Notes: generated from the sequence alone by a model not told the origin. A DNA stretch of 64,000 nt from Globisporangium splendens (GCA_006386115.1 VFIW01000007.1:468693-532692); one strand, 5' to 3'; counted from the first letter of the stretch, positions 1 through 12,409 are shown. Numbers and translations: made by a program.

Positions 1-429
1 CAGCAGGCGGGATAGTGTGGAATTGCTCTTTGATGCGTACCTTGACGTCGAACATCGTCAAATCATTCACTTCTGGGAAAGTCACTGTTGCCGCTTGACC
101 TCCATCCAACTCCGCAATATCTACACCCATCCAAAGAAAACAATCGGTCAGCACACTGTCTCCTACTTGCCTCTAACATGGGTAATACACAGCACATAAA
201 GGCAAACCTCCTCGTTTTCCTCACCTTTCTGGATACGGATCTCACCGGGAGTGCGCTTCTTCTCCTTGCTCGCGCCAGCACGCTTGCCACGCCCGACGCC
301 GAGGATCTTGACGGTCTTGGGTTTCTCCTCCGTGGCGGCCGCGTCGGTTGTGGCAGCCGTGGCGTCACCTCCGGCATTCTTCTCTTCCTCGGCTTTCTTC
401 TCCTGCTGCTTGGCCTTCAATCGGATCAT
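1..429 (-). CDS. NEDD8-conjugating enzyme UBC12-like (UBE2M family), 5' part only
   Basis: This would be the E2 that takes NEDD8 from the UBA3 E1 and passes it to cullins. The first exon (429 to 225) begins MIRLKAKQQEKKAEEE, the Met-Ile/Lys-rich N-terminal tail that UBC12 uses to bind its E1. After a low-complexity Ala/Thr stretch it reads EIRIQK. An intron (224 to 121, gtgagg...gtgtag) joins this to DIAELDGGQAATVTFPE, so RIQKDIxEL matches the start of the UBC12 catalytic core. The window ends before the catalytic Cys. Seen: the tail, the splice and the first core strand. Inferred: the identity. Another E2 is possible, but the N-terminal tail argues for UBC12. Confidence 0.75.
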
Positions 430-835
430 CTTGGTTTCCTTCCTTTCCTGCTTCTCTCCTTCGACTCAAATGGAATAGTGTAGGGCTTTCAACCCGCAAC
501 AAAAACAAACATTTGTGGCTTGCACCTGGTTTTGTGACAATATACCGCAATTTGAAACTTGATCGAGAGAGATGCTTGTTTCCTTTAAAACCGATTTATG
601 AAACGAGCCGGCTTTAAGAGCAAACTATACGAACACGAATGCAGCGCCAATTTTGCGAGGAAGACATGGAAGACAACGAGGTGCTGTCACGAAGCAATGG
701 GTGTAGATTACGGAGTCGCTACAGCAGCTACTAACGACCCTCAGGAGCTAGACTGCGCACGCGCATCCATAGCAAAAAACATTCATTCCATCCCCTCATA
801 GCACCACGCAAAGTGTAAAAAAATGACCTCGTTGC
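430..835. other. intergenic, divergent from UBC12-like gene
   Basis: About 400 bp between the start of the UBC12-like gene and the 3' end of the next minus-strand gene. It should hold the UBC12 promoter and the SDR 3' end. Short open frames on both strands show no recognisable protein. The sequence tcattccatcc near 783 resembles the oomycete initiator core, but no gene follows it on that strand. Confidence 0.5.
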
Positions 836-1793
836 TTACAACTTGGATGGTGGGAGGATTTGCTTGAGTTGTGGGGAGATTTCATCGTCATCAGGGTCCG
901 TGGCGCCGTTGAAGTTGGTGATTTCACCGAACTTGGCCTGCACGGCTTCGATGGTGATCTCCTTGTTCAGGTCCAAGAAGACACCTGGGGAGCGCACGTA
1001 CTTGACCTGGGCCACAAAGCCACCACCGCTCTCGAAGATCTTGCCCGACACTGGCACGCTCTCGTGGCACAAGTACGCGATCGTTGGCGCGACGTACTCG
1101 GGCTTCCACGCCTCCACCATGTCTTGTGGCATAACGGTCGCAGTCATCTTGGAACCGGCACCAGGGGCGACGATGTTCACCTTGATGTTCAGCTTGGCGC
1201 CTTCCTTCGCGAGCGACTTGCCGAAGCCTGTCATGGCAGCCTTCACGGAGCTGTAGTTGGTCTGGCCAAACTGGCCGTAGAGACCGTTCACCGAGGTCAC
1301 GAGGATGACACGGCCGTACTTCTGCTTGCGCATGTGTGGCCACGCGGCATGGGTGACACCAAACGAACCCTGGAGGTGGACCGCGACAACGGCGTTCCAC
1401 TGGTCCTTGGTCATCTTGACGAAACTGGCATCGCGCAAGATACCGGCGTTGTTCACGAGGATATCGATGCGGCCAAATGCGCTGATCGCGGTCGCGACGA
1501 CCTTCTCGCCGTCGACAACCGAGTCGTAGTTGGCAACGGCTTCACCGCCTGCGGCCTTAATCTCCGCGACGACGGCATCCGCAGCCTTCTTGTCGAAATC
1601 GTTCACGACACTGCAGACAAATAGGAGAGATAGCAAGTCAGCATAAGCACGCACAATGGGGATCGCAGCATGCGAATGAAAACAAGACGTACACTTTGGC
1701 ACCGCGTTGGGCGAAGAGGACCGCGTAGCAGCGGCCGAGACCGGCACCGGCGCCGGTGATGAGAGCAACGCGTCCGTCATAGCGAAGAGCCAT
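836..1793 (-). CDS. peroxisomal short-chain dehydrogenase, MFE-2/HSD17B4 dehydrogenase-domain type, with SKL tail
   Basis: Predicted (3R)-hydroxyacyl-CoA dehydrogenase of peroxisomal beta-oxidation. There are two exons: 1793-1693 starting [16 protein letters not shown], and 1610-836. The intron starts gtacgt and ends ctgcag; splicing restores GAKVVVNDFD. The product is 291 residues. The classical SDR signatures are present: the GAGAGLGR nucleotide loop near residue 15, NNAGILRD, and [19 protein letters not shown] with catalytic Tyr and Lys. The protein ends PPSKL, a canonical type 1 peroxisomal targeting signal. In animals and fungi this domain is fused to hydratase and often SCP2 domains in MFE-2; here it ends right after the dehydrogenase-like unit. 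The 660 bp upstream is shared with the divergent MPP10 gene. Confidence 0.85.
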
Positions 1794-2452
1794 TGTAGTA
1801 GATAGAGAGGGAGTGGTCGAGGGAGAGAGAGGGAGCGAGAGCAAGTGCGAGAGCGAGGCGAATGCGATCAGCAGCAAGCTTTTTCGGTTGTGAGCGAAAC
1901 CTGGTGCGGCACGAGGGAGGAACTCGCGCAGATCTGCACAGCGTACGCTTGTCATCACTCGGTGATGTGAAGAGAGCTCCTCGTCGGATCCAGAAAACGT
2001 TCTCAACGAGATAAGGAGGTAATTGGTTCTAGAAGTAGAATGAAAATTTAATCTATAAATGAGTCTTATCGTTTTGAGAAGGGCATGCTATTTTGCATGA
2101 GTTGAAGTAAATGTTTTACGCCATCGGTTTTTTTCGCCGACATCTGGTTGTTTCCCAAAAAGCCCAAAATAAGCAACGCTCACGTCAACACACGATGTTA
2201 CATGAAGTTCGTGCAACCTTTCTTCACAATTCATTTACTTGATCAGATTCATTATTTGAATTGACGATCAGGTACAACAGGGTCCTGTATTCGGAGCACG
2301 GGTACAGTGGTTCATGCTCGGTTTTGTTGGTTGTCGCGCGAGGCGATTGGATCACGAAGCGAAGCAACAAGAAAGAGACCGCTTGCATCGGTGCCAGCGC
2401 CGCTGATAAGCTCTATCTATTCTATACACACACACACACAGAGGCAGTCGCC
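1794..2452. promoter_or_regulatory. divergent intergenic region between SDR and MPP10 genes
   Basis: About 660 bp between two divergent start codons, so it should hold both promoters. A purine-rich (gagagag) stretch lies next to the SDR start, and an (AC)n run at about 2428-2440 lies just before the MPP10 start. No other gene is visible. Confidence 0.45.
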
Positions 2453-4418
2453 ATGGACCCTGTGGCAGTCGAGGCCTTCGAGACGAAGGTACTGAAGCAA
2501 CCGGAGGTGTTCTTCACGCCGTCCGAGGAGGTCGCGAACGACATCAAGAGCTTCACCAAGCACGTGTTCGACCACTGCACGGCGTTCGTGAGCAAGGCGT
2601 CCGTGACACCGCTGGACCAGTTGTACGTTGAGGGATTTGACGCCGACCAGATCTGGGAGCAGTTGCAGTTGCAGAACGGTCCGCTCGTGAACGAACTGGC
2701 GAAGCGCATCCGCGTATTCAACAAGCAGCCGGAGGCGATCTGTTTGTTCCCCGTCGAGAAGGATGACGAAGAGGAGGAGGACGACGACGATGAAGAAGAC
2801 GTTGAAAAGGATGAGGACGACGAGCAGGAGCAAGAGGATGACGATGATGCGACGGTGAACTCGAGTGACGAGGACGAAAAGGACGCGCTGAGCGGCAGCG
2901 ACGACGACAGCGACGCGGAGAAGAAACCAGCGCCAAAGCAGCAGCAGAAGAAGAAAGCGACCAAGCCAAAGAAAGAGCGCGATGTCGCGGAAGACGGGTT
3001 CTTCGATTGGGACGAAATGGACAAAGCTGCCGAAGAAGAAGAGGAGGACGAAGAAGACGACATTGATCTGAACAACGACCTGGACGACGACGACGATGAC
3101 GACGATGATGATGATGATGACGATGATGATGACGATGACGACGATGAGGACGATGAGATGGAAGAAGGTTCGGACGCAGAAGACGCCAAGGACATGAAGT
3201 ACGAAGACTTCTTTGACGGTCCTGAAGGTGAGAACGACGACGACGACGAAGAGGAAGAAGATGATGATGAAGAAGGAGACGAGAACGACGCGAACGACGA
3301 CGACGATGACGATTTGCCACGCGTCGACCGTGCCCAGTTCGACGAAGAAGCAGGCGACGAGGATGATATGGCAGAGCGTGGCATCCTGTCGTCCCACCAG
3401 CGCCAACAGTTGCGCTTGAAGAAGGAGATCACGGAGTTGGAGAAAGAAGCGCTCGGTGAGAAGCCATGGCTGCTCAAGGGTGAAGTGAAATCGTCGGCGC
3501 GTCCTGAAAATAGTCTGTTAGAAGCGATCCTGGACTACGATCGACCAGGCAAGGTGGCACCCGTGATCACCGTCGAAGTGTCGGTGGCGCTGGAAGATAT
3601 GATCAAGAAGCGCATCCTTGAAGACGACTTCGACGATGTGATCCGCAAATTCGCGGGCAACGAACAGGACGAGAAGAAGAAGCTGGAAGACGTGTCTATG
3701 GAGAAATCCAAGGAAGGTTTGGGTGAGATCTACGAGAAGGAGTACATGAAGTCGGCCATGGGCTTTGAAATGGACGACGAATCGAAACAGGACCAGGAGG
3801 AGATTGACGTCATGTTCAAGAGTCTGTGCTGGAAGTTGGACGCGCTCTCGAACTACCAGTTCACGCCCAAGCCGATGGTCAAGGAGCTGCAGGTCAAGCC
3901 GTCGGTGCCTGCGATCGCCATGGAGGAAGTCGTGCCGATCAGTGTCAGCGATGCGAACCTCAAGGCACCCGAGGAGATCTACGAGAAGAAGCGCAAGCGC
4001 GGCGAGGCTGTGCTGCAGTCCAAGGAGGAGATGTCCCAGGAACAACGCAAGGCGCTGCGCAACGCGAAGAAGCAGATGCGTCGCAAGGAAAACAAACAGA
4101 AGGAAGCCGACGAGCGGCTCGTGGCCAAACTCAACCCGGGGCTCGGCAACAAGTACGCGAAGAAGAAGCTCATGGAGAGTATCTCGAACGCCAAGAACGT
4201 CACGACGGGCAAGGTCATCGAGGGATCGACCAAGCAGTTTTCCAATTCGAAGGAGTTTTTCACACGCCTCCAGGTGCGTAATCCCTGTGTTGCCTCATTG
4301 TGCTTCTCATCCTATGAGAATGCGACCAAAATGCTAACGTTTATGGATGTATGTGCATGCGCAACAGGAGGAAGTCAAGGGTCAGATTCAGAAGAAGACC
4401 AAGACCAACGACGCTTAA
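2453..4418 (+). CDS. MPP10: U3 small nucleolar ribonucleoprotein MPP10
   Basis: Component of the small-subunit processome that binds IMP3/IMP4 and the U3 snoRNA for 18S pre-rRNA cleavage in the nucleolus. Exon 1 is 2453-4273 and exon 2 is 4368-4418. The 94-bp intron (gtgcgt, branch gctaac at about 4334, acceptor caacag) removes an apparent longer reading frame, and the product is 623 residues. Residues about 100-300 are extremely acidic, with a near-pure Asp run around 3086-3165. The C-terminal half carries the conserved Mpp10 features: PWLLKGEV, a basic KKRKRGEAVLQSKEEM stretch, LNPGLGNKYAKKKL, and the terminal SNSKEFFTRLQ followed by EEVKGQIQKKTKTNDA. The start was chosen at MDPVAVEAFETKVL, because upstream in-frame sequence looks untranslated. 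Confidence 0.93.
3086..3165 (+). repeat. (GAC/GAT)n poly-aspartate microsatellite inside MPP10
   Basis: A run of GAC and GAT codons encodes about 26 near-consecutive Asp residues within the acidic region of MPP10. Synonymous mixing of GAC and GAT suggests selection for acidity rather than pure slippage, though length polymorphism would be expected. Confidence 0.8.
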
Positions 4419-5723
4419 TAGACGCAACACCCACCACCAATTCACAGATAGACGGCCAGTGCGCGGCGAATCCACGCGGAGACTTTGGAGTCGCAGCAGC
4501 TGCTGGTATATTTTTCTTCTTCTTGCTCTTTTCTTATCTATACGTGGATCGCAGTGCTACATTAGTCCATTAGGACAAGAAATGCAAGCGGATACAAGAC
4601 GAGTTGTGGCAGATAAGCAAAGCATGCAGTGGCGTTGTTTGGAACAACACCTTGCGGTTGAAGATCACATGCGGCAACTCAAAATACACACTCAATTTAT
4701 GATCATACATTTCACTAGTGCAGTAGCGTCGTCCTGTGTGGTCTCATCACGACAATTCGCTGCTCGAGTGAACGGATTGCACTCCCTTTCACGCCAATCG
4801 ACGGAATCGTGATCATCACCATCCGTTGGATAATGGTGATTACGATCCACAAGCAACCACAGGATGTCGACGCCGATTTAACATCCATCGCTCCTGCAAA
4901 TGACGGACAGATTGGCATGGAGACACATCGGCACTTGCTTCCATCACGCCACAATTTGCGCACATAAAGAAAGAGAAGCACGACGCGCATCCTTCCAGGA
5001 ATCTGCTCACCCACACGGACGCGACGGAGGGAATCAATGGTGTGCCCCCGCTCAGCCTCACACCCATCGCTCCTCATTCGTTCAAGAACCCACGCGCGTT
5101 CCCTCTCGCTCTCATCCCCCACTTCAACTCCAGCAATGAAAACCCGCACCCATGCAGCCGCCGACTGTCTACTGCGAGCGCAATCTTCCACCTTCCTGCT
5201 TCCCCACGCATACTGCAACCCAGTCAAATCAAGTTTGCTGCGGTCGACGCGTGTCTGCACGAACGTCTGTCTGCATGCGCATGCGTGGCAGCCACAATGT
5301 TTTCCTCTTTGTTTACGACGAATCATCAGCCCCCAAATTTTCATGCGAAACAAAAAGATACTTTTCGCAACAAGAACCTTCAAGTCACTGCGCCACACTA
5401 AATGTACACTAAACACTAGTGTTCAAGCAAGGTGATATCTTCACATGAATCAACAAAACACGGTGCTATCCAACAACACCAGTATCACCTTTGCACAGCA
5501 AAAATACTGGCAGTGAAAACGCAGTTTCAAAACACGGTACAAAAAGAGAAGATCCCAACGTTGAAGTCGCACTGTGACAATGCAGCTCTTCGAAAAACTC
5601 ACGAGTGAAAGAGAAACGGGGCATGCTGCTCTTCAGCGGCAGGGACCAGCGCTTCGCCACTTGGGAATTTGCCGCGCGAGACGCAAGCGAACAGAAGCCC
5701 CCCAGAAGCCCCTTCAAGCCACG
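4419..5723. other. intergenic, no confident gene
   Basis: About 1.3 kb between MPP10 and glutamate decarboxylase, both on the plus strand. A 233-codon minus-strand frame (5416-4715) is Arg/Cys/Trp-rich, lacks any domain and looks like chance. The frame of the decarboxylase stays open upstream to an ATG at 5574, so part of this may be 5' UTR or extra N-terminus. Confidence 0.45.
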
Positions 5724-7315
5724 ATGCAAGTCCACGCGAAAGGACGCAAGTTGAGTCGCGGCTTGTCGCACATCCAGGATGACGAGCGCCTGGGCAACCG
5801 CGCCGACGAACCGCTGTACGGCCACCCGCTCATGTGTGCGAGTCTGCCGACCGATCAGTTCCCGCAACGCTCGGTGCCCGCTCGCGTGGCGCATCAGCTG
5901 ATCAAAGATGAGTTGGCGCTGGATGGCAACCCAAAGATGAATGTAAGTGGCGTTATGTGGAAGGGATTTGCATGGGTGATGTAGGCTTATGCCAATCTCG
6001 TACACGCTCGTGTGTATGTGTATAGTTGGCGTCGTTTGTGACGACGTACATGGAACCGGAAGCAGACGACCTCATGATTGAAGGGTTGCGCAAGAACTAC
6101 ATTGATCTCGACCAGTACCCTCAATCGGCCGAGATCCACAACCGTTGCGTGCAGATTCTCGCGAACCTGTTCCATGCGCCATTGGCTCCTGGTGAGGTCG
6201 CGACGGGCACGGGATGCATTGGTTCCTCTGAGGCGATCATGCTCGCGGGTTTAGCAATGAAGCGCAAGTGGAGAGACCGACGCAAAGCCGCCGGGCTGCC
6301 GACGGACAACCCAAACATGGTGTTTGGCTCGAACGTCCAGGTGTGTTGGCACAAGATGTGCAAGTACTTTGAGATCGAGATCCGCGAAGCCGACGTGTCG
6401 CCAGACTGCCTCGTGCTCACAGCCGAGCGTGCGCGTCCACTGCTCGATGAGAACACGATCGGCGTCAGTGCGATCCTCGGCAGCACGTTCAATGGCGAGT
6501 ACGAGGATATCAAGGCGATCCACGACATGATCGTCGAAGAGAACGAGAAGAACGGGTGGCACATTGGTCTCCACGTGGATGCCGCGAGTGGTGGGTTCAT
6601 TGCGCCGTTCTTGAACCCGGAGCTCGAGTGGGACTTCCGCTTGCCGAACGTTAAGTCTATCAACGTGAGTGGCCACAAATTCGGGTTGGTGTACGCCGGG
6701 ATGGGCTGGGCTCTCTGGCGCGAGAAGGAGGATCTGCCTGAGGACCTCGTGTTCCACGTCAACTACCTGGGCGGCGACCAGCAGTCGTTCACGTTGAACT
6801 TCTCCAAGGGAGCGGGCAATGTCGTCGCGCAGTACTACAACATCCTGCGCTTCGGCTTTGACGGCTACCATCGCATCATGGAAGCGAGCATGGAGAACGC
6901 CGAATACCTGCGCAGCTCGTTGGTCGCGACGGGCCATTTCCGTATCGTCGACAAGCAGCACATGCCGCTCGTCGCGTTCTCGCTGATCGACTCGAGTCGG
7001 TACACGTGCTTTGACATTCAGGACAGATTGCGCAGTCGCGGATGGATCGTGCCGGCGTACACGTGCTCGCGAGGCGCCGAGTCGTTGGTGATCATGCGCG
7101 TCGTCGTGAAACAGAACTTTTCGTACAACATGGCCAACATGCTCGTCAACGACATCCTGAAGGCCATCGATGCGCTCGAGAAGCACCACATCTTGGTGGA
7201 TACCGCGATGTCGTCGCCAAAGGCCAAGAAGATGAACTTCCGCGATGTCGTGTACGCGATCCAGGCCAACCTCAAGCACCAGACATCGGGTGTCACGACG
7301 CACGGCGTCTGCTAA
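5724..7315 (+). CDS. glutamate decarboxylase, PLP-dependent
   Basis: Converts glutamate to GABA and CO2, consuming a proton in the cytosol. Exon 1 is 5724-5942 and exon 2 is 6026-7315, with an 83-bp intron (gtaagt...tatag) that joins DELALDGNPKMN to LASFVTTYMEPEADDLM, the typical GAD N-terminal block. The product is 502 residues if translation starts at 5724; in-frame ATGs at 5574 and 5580 would extend it by about 50 non-conserved residues. PLP-enzyme landmarks are clear: GTGCIGSSEAIMLAG, HVDAASGGFIAPF (Asp that binds the pyridine ring) and SINVSGHKFGLVYAG (the Schiff-base Lys). The C-terminus ends THGVC and has no obvious Trp/Lys-rich calmodulin-binding helix like that of plant GADs. Confidence 0.93.
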
Positions 7316-7611
7316 CAGCGCACAACAAACAAGAGAAAGACAAAAGAAAACAATCCGCAAAAGGCAACAGCAAGCAGGAGGAAAGGACCCAAGGACACAA
7401 GAGAGAGGAAGAGAGCGAGTGAGCGAGCGAGAGCGAACAGCCTCGATGTGAGGTCCATTTGATGTTTTTATTGGAAAATTGTGCTGGAAGCGAGACACAC
7501 AGCGAATATATATGATTATCCATTCAATTCGTAGCTCTAGAGCACCCACAGTCTCACTTCCGAGGATCCCTAGACAACCAAAGTCTCACGTAGCGCTGCA
7601 GGTAGTCAAAT

Positions 7612-10600
7612 TTACTTTCCTGTGCCATTAGACGTGCTGTGATCGCGCACTTCTTCGGGAGAAACAGGCAGGAAGCGCTGGATGAACTGGTTCACTTTCG
7701 TCGCGTTTCTCAGGAACGGATCGGGAAAGAAACACGCCGCGATGCTCACGATTGCTTCGCAGAACCCGCTGTAGATCATCTCCAATGAGTAGTCCTCGAG
7801 ACCCGAATCGGTTTCCTGGACATTGCGAAACACCGTCACAGCGTACTCGAGCGGGAACCGCGGCCGGAGCAGATTGTAGTCCTGGATAAACGCGAGCCAG
7901 TCGACGAGGCAGCAGCTCTCGACGGAGAATGCTCTGGTTCTGAACCGCAAATGGCAAGTGGTGGTTCACGAAATACTCGACACGGGCGCTGATGGGCGTG
8001 ATCTGCGGCAGGAACTGCTCGTTGCATAATTACAGCAGGATCTCAGCGAAGTCGTCGGCGCTGAACACTTGCTCAAAGCCATTCGCGGTCATGTCTTCGC
8101 CGCGCATCGCCGGCAGCATGTGGACGTCTTTTGGGAATCGCAGCACCTTGACAACGTGCCATAGATCGTCGAGACTCGCGACATGCTGGATCTGCAGACG
8201 ATATTTTGTGTACAGATGACGCACCAAGTGCTTCTTGCGCTCCAACAGCACGCGCACGCGCTCAAGCTCGTCGTTTGGATTGTCTTCGACGCTGAAAATG
8301 CGTTCGAGCACGGGATTGTCGAACGAAATGCACTCAAACACGTGCTTTCGGTCATCGCGGTATTGTGAAGACAGGTTTGAAAACACTCCCGCTGTTGTTG
8401 GTTCATTCGGATGCTGACCTGACGTACAAGATGTAGACGTGAATTGGCTCGCGATCTCGCTCGCCTGTTCCCATTGCAGGTGCCGGAAATCGCGAACTTG
8501 CTGACGCACGACGCCGAAATCCTGGAGACGCGTCGACGTCGCTTCGACGACTTTGGCTACGCTCTTGATGCATTCTGTGAGCTTTGTCGTGTCCTGGATC
8601 GACAGCTTTCGAATGCGTGCCGTGTGGTATGTTTCTCCCATCGAAACGGACAACCTTGCGGTCGAAGCGCCATGGAGACTAGCGCTGCTGCTACTGCTCC
8701 CATTACTCGCGTGTTCTTTCTCCTTGGACGCTGCCGTCATCAACACACCATGCGGCATCGGCTCGATGCGATACAGCAGCTTTGGTCGAATGCACAACAT
8801 CCCTGGATGGATAGAACCATTCGAGCCACGACGCCATGTTTCCGCGACATTCCCATTCGAGACGCGCTGTTGCCCATCGCTCATGGCACTCTCACTGGTT
8901 CCAGCAGCGCCCGTATTGAATGCAAAGCCACCGCGGGGTTGTACAATTTCCGCCTCGATCATCTGTGCTGCAAGTCGATTCCATGCCTCATAGGCTGTGA
9001 CGATATTGTGGAAGCCTTGATCATCGTTGTCTGGTTCCTGGAAAGCGGGTGTTGGTGTGGCAGCAGTACTAGTAACAGAACTCGTTGGTGTCGCCACAGC
9101 GTTTAATCCTTTTGAGCCACGAGACTGCATTGAATCGTCTTTGACTTTGTACGCGTCGTGGCGAAGTGCGCTCGTGTCGGCGGGTGAAAACAGCAACGAG
9201 CCATACTCGGACGCCAGGTGCGCGAGGAATACCATGACGAAGGATCGCGTATGGCGTGCCGAGATCCCGAAATCCTCGCGCTTGATGAATGCGAGCTTAT
9301 CGAGCACTGCATTTGACGGAGCGCTCGTTGAACGATGACAACCACCAGGCTTCGATAGTGCACCACTGCGCGTGTGATGTTGCCGATTTGAATTGATTGC
9401 CGTCATCTTGATGGGACACATGTTGGCGACCGAGAAGCGCTTTGCGCCATTGATGATTCCCAAGTCGGCGCTTGGGAGCGCAACGATCATCGAGTCACTC
9501 TCTTCGTCTGTGATAAGAGCCGCAGTACGTTGCCCTGGCAGCGGTGGGACGACTGTGACCTCGTGGCTTTCAAGCATGCGGGAGCTAAAGAGCTTGACGT
9601 GTCGTGCATAGTGCTCGTCCTGGGTACGAATCGCGTCCAGGATCTGCTCGTACAGATCCGCGATGCGCTCAGCAACTTCGCGTTTCTGCGGATCGTCGTC
9701 TTGCAGCTCGTCAGTACAGTTGTCGTCATCTTCATTGAGATTGGCTCCAGCCTGTTGCACAGAGCTTGTAAAGATCACATGGACGTCTTTTGCCGCGATC
9801 CGCTTCTCCATGGAGCACACCAGTTTCGCAAAATCATTGATAGAAATCTCGGTTTGAGAAGTACTTGCATTCACCGTTGATGAGGGTGCTCGCGTTGAAT
9901 CGGACTCGGATGGCAACGGCATCACTCGCAATTTAATCATTTCCTCCAAGCATTCCTGCAGCACCGTGCTTTTGATTTTCGATGCAGCCAAGCTGTGGGA
10001 AGCACTCGGGAGTGAGCGCACGCGACTCAATGGATGCTGAGTCGAGGTACTACTACCAGCCGAGGCAGTCGCAGTGGCATCACCGACTGGTTGAGGAATG
10101 AATTCGTGGTGCAATTGTTGGAGAAAGCCGACATTGTGGTAGCCTCGCAGCAGCGATTCCAGGACCAGCGGCGGCAGGAACGACGCGGCCGCAACTCGCA
10201 GCTGACCCTCTTGACACACAACGCCTTCGCGACGACAACTGCCTTCCAAGTACACACCCGCAGATTAAATCTTGCGGTTCAGACGCTGTATCATGTCTTC
10301 GGCCTGCTTGCGGTCGTTACGGAGTGCGAGACTCTCCAGTTGCGCGAGGTCGCGCTGTGACGTGAGGTCGTCGATGTGACGTTGCAGATTCATCAAGTGC
10401 TCGACGTCGAGCGCGAGTTGCGCTTGCATTTTCGCCATCTTTTGCTGCATCGTGTCGTGTTTCCACATCGCAAAGAGCTTCGGTACGAGCGACTTGACGG
10501 AGCTTGTGAACCACGCGGAGAAATACTCGATGTACTTTTTCGAGTTCTATCAACAAGTCAAGCAAATAGGCAAGCAAAAGAAAGAAAATGTAAACAAAAA

Positions 10601-12163
10601 TGGTGAAATCATATCCAAAATGCTAGCATGTTGTACCTTTTTCCGGATGATCGCGATCGAGTACCACTCGCGAAAGAGTGTGCGCACGAGACCATGCGAG
10701 CACGCGTCGAGGAAATGACGAAACATGTGATGCACATTGTGGATTTCATGGGCAATGAACGCATTCTGAGCTTTGCGACGCTCTCTGCACAACTGTCAGT
10801 TAGCCAACGGATTGGTGCCAAAAGACAAACATCAATGAGCAGCTTACTTGTCGCGTTGCAGTGCGACCACGAGTCGTTTCTGGTGCTTGGCGATCGCAAA
10901 ATACGGTAATGGCGGCGACACGCGGAGAGAGTACGTTGCGACATACAATTCCGAGCAAAGCACGCGGAGAAGCGGCGCGTAGGGTCCGAAATGCGCGACA
11001 AGGTCACCTGCTCAGACGTATTACAGAGAAACAAAGTGGAACATGAGAATTTCAAGTAAAAATGTTATCCGATGCTGATGACTTAAGTACACACAGTACC
11101 AAAGATTTTGTATGTGAACGCTGCAACGAATTCGTTTGGAACCGGTAGATTCGCCGTGAGTCGATACAATTCTTGGAACCCGATCTCCGCATGAACAGCT
11201 ACACCATAATTCAATATCGAATACAAGTCAGACAACATTAGCCGTTTGTCTACACCGTCTCTTTGTAATGTTGCAGTGCAAACAATGGCGCCAAACAAGC
11301 AGTAATGACATTGCTGCCACGCACCGAAAGACTTGAATTGCGATCGATTCGCGTCGAAACGCTGCAGCCATTGCGCCATGAACAAAGTGCGTGATCGTTG
11401 CCTGGTTTGAGTCCACGTACGGATCGGCGTCCACTGCGTCATCCAGCGTCTGCATGAGTTCATGGAGTGGCACATCCAGCGGCAATGACGCCGCGCTTGT
11501 ATCTCCCACAAGTGTCGATGCTTCCTTGACGGCAGGTGGCTGGGGTGACAACAGGCACATTCCTTGCGTCTCTGGCGAGGGGAGTCTGTTGAGGCGTTGC
11601 GGAGGAAGAGAGAAAGTTGCATGCGCTGCTACAGCGTCATCAATTCGTTCAGCTACAACTCGGCGCTGCTGTTGCTGAAGTTTCACGCGCCTCGGAGAAC
11701 TGCGTGGACCGACATCTGCTGAAGTTGCTTCCACTTGAGGGCTGCGAAGCACGCGCGGCATGACAGATGACGATGTCGATGGCGCAACGCATTTTCGTTT
11801 GCGCGCGCTCTTTGCGTTGCTCCTGTTTGTATCGCGGAACAAGATGCGCAAGGGATCGATTGCTTTGACGAGGCCGAGCGAATCCGGGCCTCTTGCGCTT
11901 GGCCGCAATGGCGGACGCACTGCACCAGGCGGCGTGACCAGGTGCGCATTGTTGCTGCTCGTGCGATTGCTGCTCCCACTAGCACCAGCGCTTCCCGGAT
12001 CAATGGGGAGCCAGCCGTCAGGGATCCGGCGATTCTGCATGGCGCAGTCGCTATTCGCATGCATGGCCACTGCGACCGCGCGCCATCTCGCAATAGGAAT
12101 GCGTTCTGCCTCTCTGTTTGCTTCGACAAATACGAGGCGGCGGGTTGCTGAGTCGGACACCAT
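7612..12163 (-). CDS. large unrecognised multi-exon protein, partly coiled coil and disordered
   Basis: I do not recognise the family. Reading right to left, exons are about 12163-11417, 11361-11100, 11007-10848, 10784-10637, 10546 to about 10300, about 10230-8034, and 7939-7612. Joins are in frame: KIFG to DLVAHFGPYAPLL, ALQRDK to ERRKAQNAFIAHE, IIRKK to NSKKYIEYFSAWF. Near 10265 and 8030 the frame meets TAA codons. The second is removed cleanly by a 94-bp intron (gtaatt...gttcag, phase 2). The first needs an intron somewhere in 10320-10205 whose donor I could not fix. The first donor (about 11416) is also tentative. The order is a Ser/Pro-rich N-terminus, a conserved helical core, a heptad-like coiled coil (MAKMQAQLALDVEHLMNLQ), then a long Ser/Thr-rich section with ordered islands. 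Confidence 0.6.
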
Positions 12164-12409
12164 TCCACAAAGAAAGTAAACCCTCTATTTTGCGTCAACT
12201 CCGATATTTGTATGATATCTGCAAATATCGTGTTGTAAAGGGGTTACAGTTGGAAACAATGAAGAAAGTGGAAAAGGAAGTTATGCCATTTTCTATACAT
12301 TATAGTAAACGAAAGTTTGTGCATTTGGGTTGAAGAGAGCAACACAGTCGTCATTAATCTCAGCATCACCGAACTGCAGGAAGGCACAAGCGAAAGCAAG
12401 CGAGGCGCA

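Noticed and set aside
2417..3477. Two long minus-strand frames (poly-Ser and poly-Val/Ile)
   Set aside because: Antisense of the MPP10 Asp/Glu tract; composition follows directly from GAC/GAT/GAA/GAG repeats.
4274..4573. C-terminal extension of MPP10 read straight through
   Set aside because: The intron with branch gctaac restores the conserved terminal QKKTKTNDA; the read-through peptide is unrelated sequence.
4715..5416. 233-codon minus-strand ORF between MPP10 and glutamate decarboxylase
   Set aside because: Arg/Cys/Trp-rich with no domain and no splice support; overlaps several equally long plus-strand frames.
10265..10267. TAA in the frame of the large unrecognised gene, first taken as a CAA-to-TAA pseudogene mutation or recoded stop
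   Set aside because: An intron spanning it can restore phase, and the second such TAA (8030) is clearly removed by a well-formed intron. Other genes in the window use TAA as a normal stop.
11199..11253. Alternative 55-bp intron in the large unrecognised gene (gtagac...gtgtag)
   Set aside because: It forces a Cys/His/Arg-rich out-of-frame peptide upstream, whereas an earlier intron (about 11416-11362) gives natural sequence (LMLSDLYSILNYGVAVHAEI).
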